Shown in pieces: positions 1 to 7,972 of a stretch of 35,481 nt of DNA. How positions within the stretch are numbered: position 1 is the first letter of the stretch; each line of letters starts with the position of its first letter. The DNA is taken from positions 1 through 35,481 of the forward strand of contig JAFTQB010000018.1 in NCBI GenBank assembly GCA_017462985.1, in the 5' to 3' direction. The DNA comes from Clostridia bacterium. Lineage in GTDB: Bacteria; Bacillota; Clostridia; Christensenellales; Borkfalkiaceae. Below the pieces are notes generated by a model. The model was not told the DNA's origin. It searched no databases and saw only the letters and a program-made list of their open reading frames with translations. Made by a program: the position numbers and the translations under genes.

Positions 1-996
1 CCGTTTTAACAAATATATTTCAATTTCTCCGACGATTTTATCGTTTTCTTTGCTTCGCTTGGGTTTGATCACGCGTTCAAGCAGCGGTTTTTCCTCTTCC
101 ATTAACGGATAATAAATATCTTTGCCCGTTGTAGCATTCACCCTTTTTCCGTTTATTTCTATGCTCACTTGCTCACTTGCACCGATAAGCATATAATTTG
201 TATACGCCGCAAACGCGTCGTCTAAAAGCTGCTTGGTGCGCTCGTACATCGTCGGACAATTCAGTACGGTACAAACGAGCGTTAGCCCGTCGCGTTCGGC
301 GGCGGTAACGAGGCAACGCCCCGCCTGTTTCGTATAACCAGTTTTTACGCCGATCGCCCCTTCGTAATTCGTCAGCATCTTGTTTTTATTCGTCCAATTG
401 CGCGGTTGATAATATTTCGTTGCGACAATCTCTTTAAATACGGCGTTTTCCAGCGCGTACGCCGTAATAAAGCTAAGATCGCGCGCGGTGGTATAATGAT
501 TTTCTTTAGGCAAACCGTGAGGATTTCGAAAACGGCTGTTGATCGCGCCCGCCTTTTGCGCCGTATCGTTCATTCGGCTGGCAAACGCTTCTTCGCAGCC
601 GCTTACGGCAATAGCAAGCGCAACCGCACAATCGTTGCCCGAACGCAGCATCAAACCGTATAAAAGATCTTTGAGCGAATATTCCTCCCCTGCCTTTAAA
701 TATACGGAAGAACCCTCTATGCCTGCCGCTTGGGCGGGGATTTTGACCGTTCGATCCAAATTCTTTTCATTTTCGATTACGGTGATCGCCGTAGCGATCT
801 TTGTCGTACTCGCCATTGGCAAACGCAGATCGCCGCGTTCTTCGTATAAAACGCGGCGGCTATTTGCCTCGATCACACACTCGGCTTTCGATTGTTCTGC
901 TCTGCCAAACACTTTCACGGGCGTTTTGAAAGTTACAAAAGCCGTTAAAAAGAGAGCAATAGCAAGTAGTATACTAAAGGAATATCTTCGTTTCAT
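1..996 (-). CDS. D-alanyl-D-alanine carboxypeptidase (PBP5/DacF family), 3' end outside window
   Basis: Serine-type D-Ala-D-Ala carboxypeptidase that trims the terminal D-Ala from peptidoglycan stem peptides outside the membrane. The reading frame is open from ATG at 996 to the left edge, giving 332 residues with no stop, so the C-terminus is missing here. An N-terminal signal or anchor helix covers about residues 4-22. The three penicillin-binding motifs are intact: STTK (Ser63, Lys66), SGN (119-121) and KTG (218-220). The start lies 2 bases after the gerW stop, so it is the last visible gene of the scpA-scpB-DUF2953-gerW operon. A similar gene lies at 5634-6845. Peptidase S11 family assignment is secure. 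A spore-cortex role is inferred from the gerW neighbour. Confidence 0.93.
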   Translation of the reverse strand, partial: MKRRYSFSILLAIALFLTAFVTFKTPVKVFGRAEQSKAECVIEANSRRVLYEERGDLRLPMASTTKIATAITVIENEKNLDRTVKIPAQAAGIEGSSVYLKAGEEYSLKDLLYGLMLRSGNDCAVALAIAVSGCEEAFASRMNDTAQKAGAINSRFRNPHGLPKENHYTTARDLSFITAYALENAVFKEIVATKYYQPRNWTNKNKMLTNYEGAIGVKTGYTKQAGRCLVTAAERDGLTLVCTVLNCPTMYERTKQLLDDAFAAYTNYMLIGASEQVSIEINGKRVNATTGKDIYYPLMEEEKPLLERVIKPKRSKENDKIVGEIEIYLLKR

Positions 997-998
997 AA

Positions 999-1370
999 TT
1001 AAGATTTAGCAGTAATATTTCTTAAAATTTCACCCGCGCGTTCCACTAAATTATCCATGGGATCGTCGGTAACGCGCAAGAGCTGACAAGTTTTCCCGTC
1101 GTCGATCAAAAAGCCCATCGGTTTCATCGTAACCACGCTTCCGTTACCGCCTGCGAAAGGACTGTCCTGTAATTCCTTTACGACTTTAGCGTCGCCGTAT
1201 TCGCCGCCTCCTGCTAAACTCCCGATTGTTATCTTAGAAAAGGGAATGATTTGAAAGCCGCTCGCCGTGACGATCGGTTTGCCGATGATCGTATTTACGT
1301 CGGCTAAATCTCCGAGGTTGATTGCCGAAGCGCTGATTAAGCTACTGATTTTTTCATTGTTTTTTGCCAT
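999..1370 (-). CDS. gerW: GerW/YtfJ family sporulation protein
   Basis: Small protein (123 residues) of the GerW/YtfJ family, which is needed in Bacillus for normal spore germination. The biochemical role of the family is not established. The recognisable family block is the central part with VITASGFQIIPFSKIT-like wording, a Gly-rich loop (GSLAGGGEYGD), and the GSVVTMKPMGFLI strand. There is no signal peptide or membrane segment. Its start overlaps the end of the upstream DUF2953-like gene by 34 bases, which suggests translational coupling. The pairing of a DUF2953 gene with ytfJ next to scpB is also seen in other Firmicutes (ytfI-ytfJ in B. subtilis). Confidence in the family is high; the exact function is open. 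Confidence 0.93.
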   Translation of the reverse strand: MAKNNEKISSLISASAINLGDLADVNTIIGKPIVTASGFQIIPFSKITIGSLAGGGEYGDAKVVKELQDSPFAGGNGSVVTMKPMGFLIDDGKTCQLLRVTDDPMDNLVERAGEILRNITAKS

Positions 1371-1888
1371 AACGATTGTATACTCCTTATCAGGTATTTT
1401 ATCAAAGCGACGATTTGGGAAAATACCGTCAGCTTGATTACGATTTTCGCATACGCTTTAAACGTTTCGCCGCCACATAAAAAAACGCGGCTTTTAACGA
1501 TCTTTTTATTTTTTGCAAAAAGAGCCGTCGCCGTACAAACGGCGCGTTGTAACGCTAAAACAGGCAGAAAATATTCCGCGCTCGAAAAAATACTCACGGC
1601 GATCTTGTGCAACGAAAAGCCGTTTTGCGGCGAGTATTTTTTACGCCCCGTATCAAGATCGCGATAAGAAAAAATGAGGGCTTTTTGATCGGATATATGC
1701 ACCGCCACGCCGCCTGCGCAAGTAGTGATATAACCGCCGATGAGCTTGATTTTTCCGTATAAAAGCAAACAAACTCCCGTCTTTTTCGCCGTCATATCGT
1801 AAAAGAGATTTGTGTGCAAGAAAATGGGTGCAAATAACAGCGCCGCCGCTCCCGCTACGATAAAAATCGCCAAAAAAAAATTGCCCAT
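1337..1888 (-). CDS. DUF2953-like membrane-anchored protein (YtfI-like)
   Basis: Protein of 183 residues with one clear N-terminal transmembrane helix (about residues 4-24) and a basic, weakly hydrophobic remainder. It is assigned to the DUF2953/YtfI group mainly by position, between scpB and gerW, plus the N-terminal anchor followed by a beta-rich segment. Sequence motifs alone would not be enough. The start is odd: the ATG at 1888 lies inside the right arm of a strong intrinsic terminator (1872-1905), and the U-tract encodes the Asn-Phe-Phe after Met-Gly. No Shine-Dalgarno sequence is visible. A later start would remove the membrane anchor. Function unknown. Confidence 0.7.
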   Translation of the reverse strand: MGNFFLAIFIVAGAAALLFAPIFLHTNLFYDMTAKKTGVCLLLYGKIKLIGGYITTCAGGVAVHISDQKALIFSYRDLDTGRKKYSPQNGFSLHKIAVSIFSSAEYFLPVLALQRAVCTATALFAKNKKIVKSRVFLCGGETFKAYAKIVIKLTVFSQIVALIKYLIRSIQSLWQKTMKKSVA

Positions 1889-1905
1889 ATACGCAATATG
1901 GGCAA
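1872..1905 (-). terminator. Intrinsic terminator after scpB, overlapping the next start codon
   Basis: On the minus strand TTGCCCATAT (1905-1896), a 5-base loop (1895-1891) and ATATGGGCAA (1890-1881) form a perfect 10-bp stem. It is followed directly by nine T (1880-1872). It lies 23 bases after the scpB stop. The ATG of the next gene (1888-1886) is inside the 3' arm. Confidence 0.85.
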
Positions 1906-1928
1906 AAAATGCAAAATTATGTAAACGC

Positions 1929-2606
1929 TTATTCTTGCGTTTCCGCTTCCGTTTCTTCCGTATCGGCTACGGCGATTTCACGAGTCGCCTCGGGGTCTTC
2001 GTCGGGATTATAAACTTCTTTTTCGTAAAGATAATCGCTTTCTTCTTCCTCGTTAAAACGCAATGCTTCCAAGGAATGAATTTCCGAAATCTTTTGCAAA
2101 AGTTCTTCGTAATCGGGCAATTCCTTCAACGATTTTAACTTAAACCGTTTCAAGAAATTATCCGTCGTGGCGTACAGGACGGGTTTGCCCGGCGTTTCCT
2201 TTCTTCCGCAAGCGTAGATCATATCCAAATTCAACAAAGTAGAAATAGCGTAATCGCTGTTTACGCCGTTTCTTACTTTTTCGATCTCGCTTCTGGTGAT
2301 CGGTTGTTTGTAGGCAATAATCGCCGCACACTCCAAAATCGTACGCGTAAATTCCTTTTCGCGAATGGGGGTGAGCACCGCCGCCACGCTTTCTTTGTAT
2401 TCGGGATTGGTTGCAAATTGCAATTTGTGATTAAAATGCAATAAATGGATCCCGTCGTCGCCCGAATACTTCTTTTCAAGGTGACGAATAGCTTTATCCA
2501 TCTCCATTTTGTTCACTTCCAGCTTTTCACGCAACAAATCGATAGGCACAGCTTCGCCCGAAGCGAATAAGATCGCCTCAATTATATTCGTCAATTTCTC
2601 CAACAT
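1929..2606 (-). CDS. scpB: Segregation and condensation protein B
   Basis: ScpB is the kite subunit of the SMC-ScpAB condensin complex. It acts as a dimer of tandem winged-helix domains that binds ScpA and helps resolve sister chromosomes. The family start is recognisable as MLEKLTNIIEAILFASGEAV, followed by two winged-helix regions (the second with YGVNSDYAISTLLNLDMIYACGR-like spacing) and an acidic tail, 225 residues in all. ATG at 2606 was chosen over an upstream in-frame codon at 2654 because AGGA lies 5-8 bases before it and because it fits the family N-terminus. It overlaps the scpA end by 29 bases, so the two are likely translationally coupled, in keeping with their complex. Confidence 0.95.
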   Translation of the reverse strand: MLEKLTNIIEAILFASGEAVPIDLLREKLEVNKMEMDKAIRHLEKKYSGDDGIHLLHFNHKLQFATNPEYKESVAAVLTPIREKEFTRTILECAAIIAYKQPITRSEIEKVRNGVNSDYAISTLLNLDMIYACGRKETPGKPVLYATTDNFLKRFKLKSLKELPDYEELLQKISEIHSLEALRFNEEEESDYLYEKEVYNPDEDPEATREIAVADTEETEAETQE

Positions 2607-3390
2607 CTTCTTCCTCACTTCTATTGGGATTTTTCTTAATGGTGATGCTTGCAAACAGCTCGGGCTGTTCTACGATGATAAATTGATGCTTCAAAAGCTC
2701 CAAAAGCGCTTGGAACGTCGTTACGACTTCCGCCACCGTTACGTCCTCGGCGAACAGCTCCTCAAATTGTAACGAGTCCTTTGCCTTAATCGATTGGCGA
2801 ATATGTACGATCTTTTCTTTTACCGTATACTTATCCTTAGGGATTTTTCGAGGAGTCGCCTTGGGCTTTCCGAGCGCGTCGCGTTTTAGCATCATTTCCG
2901 TGAGCGCTTTCACGAGTCCGTCCAAAGTCAAGTCTTTGTATTTTACCTGCACTTCGCTGAAATATTTATCTGGCTCTTTGAAATAATACCCCACCGTTTC
3001 CATTTCTTTGAGCTTGTCCGCGCCCTCTTTGATCATTTGATATTCTTCGATGGCGTGAATCAGATCCTGCTTTGGATCGTCGTCCTCTTCGTAATAATCG
3101 TCCAATCCGTCGTCGGGCGGCGGCAACAAACTACGCGCCTTGATATCGATAATGGTCGCGGCGATATTGAGATATTCGCTCGCCTTGTCAAGGTCGATAT
3201 ACGGTAAACCCTGCATATACGCAAGGAATTGTTCGGTAACCTGTGAAACGAAGATATCCTTGATCTCGATCTGCTCCCGTTTGATCAAATGCAACAACAA
3301 ATCGAGAGGTCCTTCAAAATTATCGAGGACGGTGGTATAATCGACTTCCGTTTCGAAATTTTTTACCGAATCGCTTGTAAATTTTTCCAT
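2578..3390 (-). CDS. scpA: Segregation and condensation protein A
   Basis: ScpA is the kleisin subunit that bridges the SMC heads and binds ScpB. The diagnostic N-terminal block is present (DNFEGPLDLLLHLIKREQIEI, about residues 24-44), followed by the IFVSQVTEQFLAYM helix, an acidic linker rich in Asp and Glu (about 95-110), and a C-terminal winged-helix that binds the SMC cap. Its length of 270 residues is usual for the family. ATG at 3390 has AGGAG about 6 bases upstream. The gene follows the site-2 protease by 14 bases, an order seen in other Firmicutes, and leads into scpB with an overlap. Confidence 0.96.
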   Translation of the reverse strand: MEKFTSDSVKNFETEVDYTTVLDNFEGPLDLLLHLIKREQIEIKDIFVSQVTEQFLAYMQGLPYIDLDKASEYLNIAATIIDIKARSLLPPPDDGLDDYYEEDDDPKQDLIHAIEEYQMIKEGADKLKEMETVGYYFKEPDKYFSEVQVKYKDLTLDGLVKALTEMMLKRDALGKPKATPRKIPKDKYTVKEKIVHIRQSIKAKDSLQFEELFAEDVTVAEVVTTFQALLELLKHQFIIVEQPELFASITIKKNPNRSEEEDVGEIDEYN

Positions 3391-3404
3391 AAACCTCTCC
3401 TAAA

Positions 3405-4085
3405 TCAAATTCCGAAAATCCATCCCCACAGCGCCGTGATCGGCACGCTGATATAATGCCCGATATACTGCATAGCGTAGCCGAGCAAGTTGATATAACC
3501 GAGGAACGGCACGTATTGCGAAAGAAAGTTGATCGCGATCAAGCCGATCAAAATATAATATCCGTAATTGCGTAAAAACCGCAACGCTTTGCCCCGTTTT
3601 CTATCCAAGGCGTCCCACATTCTGAACCCGTCTAACGGATAAAACGGAAGCAAATTAAAAACGGCAAAACTGATGGAATAGGAATACGCCAAAAACGGCA
3701 ATCTTACCAAAAAAGTCGCCATATATTTTCCTGCAAACACAGGCGCAACGAAGCGAGCCACCAACATATACAGCCCGTAAAATAAAAACGCCGAAAGATA
3801 ATTGACTGCAACGCCTGCGATCGAGGTGAAAAAACTGCCCCATTTATAATTTTTGAAATTGTTGGGATTGACGGGAACGGGTTTTGCCCAACCGAAGCCC
3901 GCCACGGCAAAGAACAGCACGCCCGTCAAATCGAAATGCTTGATCGGATTCAGCGTCATTCTTCCCGCGAATTTCGCCGTAGGATCGCCGCATTTATAAG
4001 CGACGAACGCGTGCGCAAATTCGTGGATTGTTACGACGAGCATTACTGCGATAAAACTTGCCAATAAATATACGATATAGTCCAT
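3405..4085 (-). CDS. Site-2 protease family membrane metalloprotease (M50, YwhC-like)
   Basis: Polytopic membrane zinc protease of the short M50 group. The zinc ligands HEFAH are at residues 21-25, inside the first transmembrane helix. The second catalytic motif, NLLPFYPLDG with the Asp ligand, is near residue 145. Four to five further hydrophobic helices make up the rest of 226 residues, and no PDZ domain is present. Substrates of this group are mostly unknown; it sits before scpA in many Firmicutes. There is no Shine-Dalgarno sequence before the ATG. A consensus SigA promoter ends 6 bases upstream of the start codon, so the mRNA may begin at or very near the A of ATG. Confidence 0.9.
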   Translation of the reverse strand: MDYIVYLLASFIAVMLVVTIHEFAHAFVAYKCGDPTAKFAGRMTLNPIKHFDLTGVLFFAVAGFGWAKPVPVNPNNFKNYKWGSFFTSIAGVAVNYLSAFLFYGLYMLVARFVAPVFAGKYMATFLVRLPFLAYSYSISFAVFNLLPFYPLDGFRMWDALDRKRGKALRFLRNYGYYILIGLIAINFLSQYVPFLGYINLLGYAMQYIGHYISVPITALWGWIFGI

Positions 4086-4091
4086 ACGACT

Positions 4092-4120
4092 ATTATAACC
4101 GTTTTTGCCGCAAAAATCAA
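4092..4120 (-). promoter_or_regulatory. SigA-type promoter for the site-2 protease-scpAB operon
   Basis: On the minus strand TTGATT (4120-4115), a 17-base spacer and TATAAT (4097-4092). The expected transcription start is at about 4085, which is the first base of the site-2 protease start codon. Confidence 0.75.
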
Positions 4121-4164
4121 GTGCGGAAAGTGAAAATTTCCGTCAATTTGTACGCAATCGGTTT

Positions 4165-5496
4165 TTATTTTTTCGTCAAGCGTTGCGGAACGACGTCGTT
4201 TCTTGTCAGATCCTCGTACGATTGCGGTTTTACGATATATTCCGCTTTTCCTTCGTTTACAAGAACGCAAGGCGGGATTTTATTGCGGTTATAATTCATT
4301 GCCATAGAATAGTTGTAAGCACCCGTAGATAAAACGGCGAGAATATCTCCGCTGCTTGCCTTGGGAAGATTGACGTTGACGGCGATCAAGTCGCCGCTTT
4401 CACAGCATTTTCCTGCGATTGTAACCACTTCCGTCGGCCGTTCGTCAGCTCGGTTGGCAAGCACCGCCGTATATTTTGATTCGTAAAGCGCATAACGGGG
4501 ATTATCGAACATACCGCCGTCTACGGCAACATATTTTTTCACGCCGGGAATATCCTTGATCGCCCCCACCGTATACAGCGTGATCCCCGCTTCTCCCACG
4601 ATCGAACGCCCCGGTTCGACGAGAAGAAACGGCAAAGGCAATCCCTTTTGCGTTGCTTTTTCTTTTACGGCTGCAACGAGCGCTTCCAAATATTCGGCGT
4701 AAGCCTCGGCGGGGAGCTTTCTATCCTCGTCCGTATACCAAACGCCGAAGCCGCCGCCCAAGTTGAGTGTTTTTACGGTAAAATTAAGGGTTTCGCGCAT
4801 TTTTGCGGCGAAATCCATACATTTTTCCGCGGCGAGCGCAAACGAATCTTTTTCGAAAATTTGCGAACCAATATGGCAATGATAGCCTTGCAACGATATA
4901 TTCTTTTTTGAAAGCGCGTAAGCCGTAACTTTTTCCGCCGTTCCGTCCGAGATAGAGAAGCCGAACTTGCTATCCGTCGTTGCCGTCTGCACGAACGCAT
5001 GCGTATGCGCTTCTACGCCGGGGTTGATACGGAGCAGGATATTTTGCACCATACCGCGTTTTTTTGCTTCGGCGTCAATCTTGTCGATTTCCGAACACGC
5101 GTCCGCAACGATACAGCCGATCTTCGCGTCCAGCGCTTCGCCAATCTCGTAATCGAGCTTGTTGTTTCCGTGCATATAAATCCGTTCCGCAGGAAATCCT
5201 ACGCTGAGAGCCGTATACAGCTCGCCGCCTGAAACGACGTCGACGCCGATATTTTCTTCGTCGGCAATGCGGTAGATCGCTTTACAGGAAAAAGCTTTAG
5301 AGGCGTACAACACCATTCCTCTGCCTTCGTAAACGCGGTCGAGCGTATTTTTATAAATACGCATCATCTTGCGAATATACGCCTCGTCGAACGCGTACAG
5401 CGGCGTACCGAATTCCGCCGCTAACTCCACGCAATCCTTGCCGCCAAGCTCTAAATGCCCTCTTTCGTTTATCTTTAACGTTTCTCTCGTATTCAT
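4165..5496 (-). CDS. lysA: Diaminopimelate decarboxylase
   Basis: PLP-dependent fold-III decarboxylase that turns meso-diaminopimelate into L-lysine in the last step of lysine synthesis. The PLP lysine is in YASKAF (Lys67). Later motifs are HCHIGSQ, the glycine loop LGGGFG, EPGRS for phosphate binding, and CCESGD, which supplies the active-site Cys from the partner subunit. The protein has 443 residues. The start at 5496 is preferred over an in-frame ATG at 5526: GGGAA precedes it, and the likely transcription start (about 5522) lies downstream of 5526. It has its own promoter and is separated from the upstream dacF-like gene by a terminator, so it is probably monocistronic. Confidence 0.96.
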   Translation of the reverse strand: MNTRETLKINERGHLELGGKDCVELAAEFGTPLYAFDEAYIRKMMRIYKNTLDRVYEGRGMVLYASKAFSCKAIYRIADEENIGVDVVSGGELYTALSVGFPAERIYMHGNNKLDYEIGEALDAKIGCIVADACSEIDKIDAEAKKRGMVQNILLRINPGVEAHTHAFVQTATTDSKFGFSISDGTAEKVTAYALSKKNISLQGYHCHIGSQIFEKDSFALAAEKCMDFAAKMRETLNFTVKTLNLGGGFGVWYTDEDRKLPAEAYAEYLEALVAAVKEKATQKGLPLPFLLVEPGRSIVGEAGITLYTVGAIKDIPGVKKYVAVDGGMFDNPRYALYESKYTAVLANRADERPTEVVTIAGKCCESGDLIAVNVNLPKASSGDILAVLSTGAYNYSMAMNYNRNKIPPCVLVNEGKAEYIVKPQSYEDLTRNDVVPQRLTKK

Positions 5497-5528
5497 AAAT
5501 GTTCCCAACTGATCAAAACTTTTCATTT

Positions 5529-5557
5529 ATTGTAACAAATTTTCTGAAAAAAGGCAA
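5529..5557 (-). promoter_or_regulatory. SigA-type promoter for lysA
   Basis: Minus strand TTGCCT (5557-5552), 17-base spacer, TACAAT (5534-5529). The predicted start near 5522 leaves a leader of about 26 bases, too short for a lysine riboswitch. Confidence 0.65.
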
Positions 5558-5578
5558 GGACACAAATGCTTTTTTTAT

Positions 5579-5623
5579 AAAAAAATCCGTCCAAATGGGC
5601 ATAAATTTGCCAATTTGAACGGA
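5579..5623 (-). terminator. Intrinsic terminator after the dacF-like gene
   Basis: On the minus strand a 16-position stem (5623-5608 with 5601-5586; one T-G wobble and one mismatch) is followed by seven T (5585-5579). It begins 10 bases after the carboxypeptidase stop. Confidence 0.8.
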
Positions 5624-5633
5624 AGTGATCCAA

Positions 5634-6845
5634 TCAATTAAAATTCCATGCGTTCGCAATATTTTTCAAACAGTCAAAAAAGCCCGCTTTTTCTGCGTCC
5701 TCGCAAGATACGAGCGCCACTTTATCCACTTGTACTCCATCGCGATAAACAATGATTTCACCGACCCGATCCCCTGCTTTGATCGGGGCTTTTACAGAAG
5801 TATACGGCTGATAATCAAGCGTTACCTCGCTCTTTTCCCCGCGCTTTATAAATAACGCGCTATCCCGTTCGGGACGGGCGATAATACAGCTTTTTTTGCC
5901 GCCCACCGCTTTAATTTCACCTTCAATCGGTTTACTGCCGTCCACCACCGTTTGCATCGTATAATTGGCGAACGCATAGTCGAAAGTCGTCGAAACGTCG
6001 GCAAAGCGTTGTTTACTGTTTTCTTCACCGATGACGACGGAGATCACGCGCATATTATTGCGTTTTGCCGTTGCCGCCAAACAAAAACCCGCTTGGCTGG
6101 TAAAGCCCGTTTTCCCGCCGTCGCAACCGTCGTAAAATCTCACAAGGCGATTAGTATTGGAAATTTCCGTATATCTGCCTTCGGGATGCTGAAATTTATC
6201 CATCCAAATCTTGCCAAACTGAAAATATTCCTCGTGCGCGAGCAACGCTTTTAACATCTTCGCCACGTCGATCGCGCAAGAATATTGTGGCTCTTTGGGA
6301 AGTCCCGTACAGTTTGCAAACAGCGTGTTTTCACATCCAAGCTCTTTCGCCCTCGCGTTCATTTTATCCACGAAAATGCCGTCGCTGCCGCTGATTCTTT
6401 CTGCCAAAGCAACGCAACTGTCGTTTGCAGAGCACACCACGATGCTTTTGATTAATTCCCGAACGGGATATTTTCCTCCTGCTTCCAAAAATACCTGCGA
6501 ACCGCCCATTGCCGCAGCGTTTTCGCTCACCGACACTTCTTCGTCCATCGTAATCGCGCCTTCGTCGATCGCTTCAAACGCCAATAAAAGCGTCATAATT
6601 TTACACATACTTGCAATCGGCAGCCGCTTCGTGGCTTCTTTTTCGTAAATGGGCGTGCCGCTTACGTAGTCCATCACGTATGCGGATTTTGCCTGTACCG
6701 TCAATCCCGTTTGCGCCGTTGCGCTTTCCGCGGAAGCAGTGAGATATGCTCCCGTATAAGCCGTATGAAACGCCTTATTTACGCCAAAAGACGAGCAAAG
6801 CGCTAACGACAACGCCAAACAAGCAATTTTTACATTCTTTTTCAT
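5634..6845 (-). CDS. dacF: D-alanyl-D-alanine carboxypeptidase (DacF-like)
   Basis: Exported peptidase S11 carboxypeptidase of 403 residues. A signal peptide covers about residues 1-40. The catalytic motifs are SMCK (Ser79, Lys82), SAN (139-141) and KTG (245-247), and a C-terminal PBP5-type beta domain follows after about residue 300. The S-M-C-K and VCSANDSC wording is that of the Clostridia/DacF subgroup, which in Bacillus acts in the forespore on spore peptidoglycan. The gene takes the position directly after spoIVB, where spo0A is usually found. GGGGG lies 8-12 bases upstream of the ATG, and a perfect palindrome (6867-6901) fills the gap to spoIVB. The symbol is by family resemblance; a vegetative role is possible. 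Confidence 0.92.
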   Translation of the reverse strand: MKKNVKIACLALSLALCSSFGVNKAFHTAYTGAYLTASAESATAQTGLTVQAKSAYVMDYVSGTPIYEKEATKRLPIASMCKIMTLLLAFEAIDEGAITMDEEVSVSENAAAMGGSQVFLEAGGKYPVRELIKSIVVCSANDSCVALAERISGSDGIFVDKMNARAKELGCENTLFANCTGLPKEPQYSCAIDVAKMLKALLAHEEYFQFGKIWMDKFQHPEGRYTEISNTNRLVRFYDGCDGGKTGFTSQAGFCLAATAKRNNMRVISVVIGEENSKQRFADVSTTFDYAFANYTMQTVVDGSKPIEGEIKAVGGKKSCIIARPERDSALFIKRGEKSEVTLDYQPYTSVKAPIKAGDRVGEIIVYRDGVQVDKVALVSCEDAEKAGFFDCLKNIANAWNFN

Positions 6846-6866
6846 TTTTTATTTCCCCCTTATTTT

Positions 6867-6901
6867 AGTATGTCACGCGTAATTATTATGCGTGACATAC
6901 T
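6867..6901. repeat. Perfect 35-nt palindrome between spoIVB and dacF
   Basis: AGTATGTCACGC (6867-6878) and its exact reverse complement (6890-6901) form a 12-bp stem around an 11-base loop. It begins immediately after the spoIVB stop codon on the minus strand. No U-tract follows on either strand, so it is not a standard terminator. It aligns without gaps to 27501-27534 inside the flavoprotein gene over 34 positions, with 25 identical. Confidence 0.8.
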
Positions 6902-7909
6902 TTATTGAGCCAACAGTTCGTCAATCGAGATCCCGTAACCGCGGGTGGGATCGTTAATGAATACATGTGTGATCGCCCCTACCAAATTTCCGTTTTGCAA
7001 AATCGGACTACCGCTCATTCCCTGTACGATACCGCCTGTTTGCGAGATCAATTCTTCGTCTGTAATTTTGATCACGTAATTTTTATTTTCTTTATTATTT
7101 TTATCCACTTTTACGATTTCGATTTCGTATTCGCACGGCGTTTCCCCCGAAACGGTTGAATATACGCTCGCTTTCCCGATTTTTACGTTTTGCGTGCTTG
7201 CCGTAGCTGTTTTTAAAGATTTTTTATCAAAATCGCCGCTGATTTTGCCGTAAATCCCGCAAGTACAAAGTTTTTCCGCGCTTCCAAGGCTTTTTTCCGC
7301 CAAAAACATACCGCGCAATTCGCCTGCTTTTCCGCGCACTCCTTTGGAGACCCCTATGATCGAACAGGGATACACCGCGCCGTCCGAAATTTTTAACGTT
7401 TCATTTTTGCTTGAAACCACCGCGTGCCCGAGCGCGCCGAAACGCCCCGTATCCTTTTCGATATAAGTTACCGTGCCGATCCCCGAAATACCGTCGCGGA
7501 TAAGTACGCCGATCTTAAAGCGTTGCGTTACTTTATCTTTTGCGGGCCGTACTTCTATTTCCATTTCCGTTTCCCCTCTGCAAACGGTTAAAAGCAAGGC
7601 ATTTTCACCTGTTTTATTGATGACCTCGTTCAAGTCGCTCACCGTTTCCACCTTTACGCCTGCGGCGCCAATGATGGTATCGCCGGCGTGTAGGCCTGCC
7701 TTAGAAGCAGGCGAACAAGTACCCGATTCCGTCATCACGTCGCAAAAGCCCAAAACCTGTACGCCGCCAGCCGAAAGAGTAAAGCCGGCAGGCATACCTC
7801 CGATATAAACGCTTTTTTCTTCTGCCGTAGCATATATCCAAGGGTGATTACTGCAAAAAAATCCGAAGGATAGCAGCAATCCCAATAAAAAAACACCCAA
7901 TTTCCGCAT
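6902..7909 (-). CDS. spoIVB: SpoIVB signalling serine peptidase
   Basis: Forespore-secreted serine protease of the S55 family. In Bacillus it cleaves SpoIVFA and so releases pro-SigK processing in the mother cell. Visible parts are an N-terminal membrane or signal segment (about 4-25), a PDZ domain (about 40-110), and the S55 protease domain with the histidine motif GALGHA (His162) and the serine motif GMSGSP (Ser299). The protein has 335 residues, shorter than the roughly 425 in B. subtilis. The start at 7909 was chosen because GGAGG lies 5 bases before it; an in-frame ATG at 7921 would overlap that site. It follows recN by 63 bases, as in Bacillus, but spo0A is not next. Confidence 0.96.
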   Translation of the reverse strand: MRKLGVFLLGLLLSFGFFCSNHPWIYATAEEKSVYIGGMPAGFTLSAGGVQVLGFCDVMTESGTCSPASKAGLHAGDTIIGAAGVKVETVSDLNEVINKTGENALLLTVCRGETEMEIEVRPAKDKVTQRFKIGVLIRDGISGIGTVTYIEKDTGRFGALGHAVVSSKNETLKISDGAVYPCSIIGVSKGVRGKAGELRGMFLAEKSLGSAEKLCTCGIYGKISGDFDKKSLKTATASTQNVKIGKASVYSTVSGETPCEYEIEIVKVDKNNKENKNYVIKITDEELISQTGGIVQGMSGSPILQNGNLVGAITHVFINDPTRGYGISIDELLAQ

Positions 7910-7972
7910 AATTTCCTCCATACAAAAGGCATTGTGCGTAAATTGAGCGTCAATTATTCGTAAATATTCTAT

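Noticed and set aside
4121..4164. Small hairpin GGAAA/TTTCC after lysA as a terminator
   Set aside because: Five to six base pairs with no T tract after it; too weak to call.
5497..5522. Lysine riboswitch before lysA
   Set aside because: The predicted leader is only about 26 bases and the gap is filled by the dacF terminator and promoter, leaving no room for an L box.
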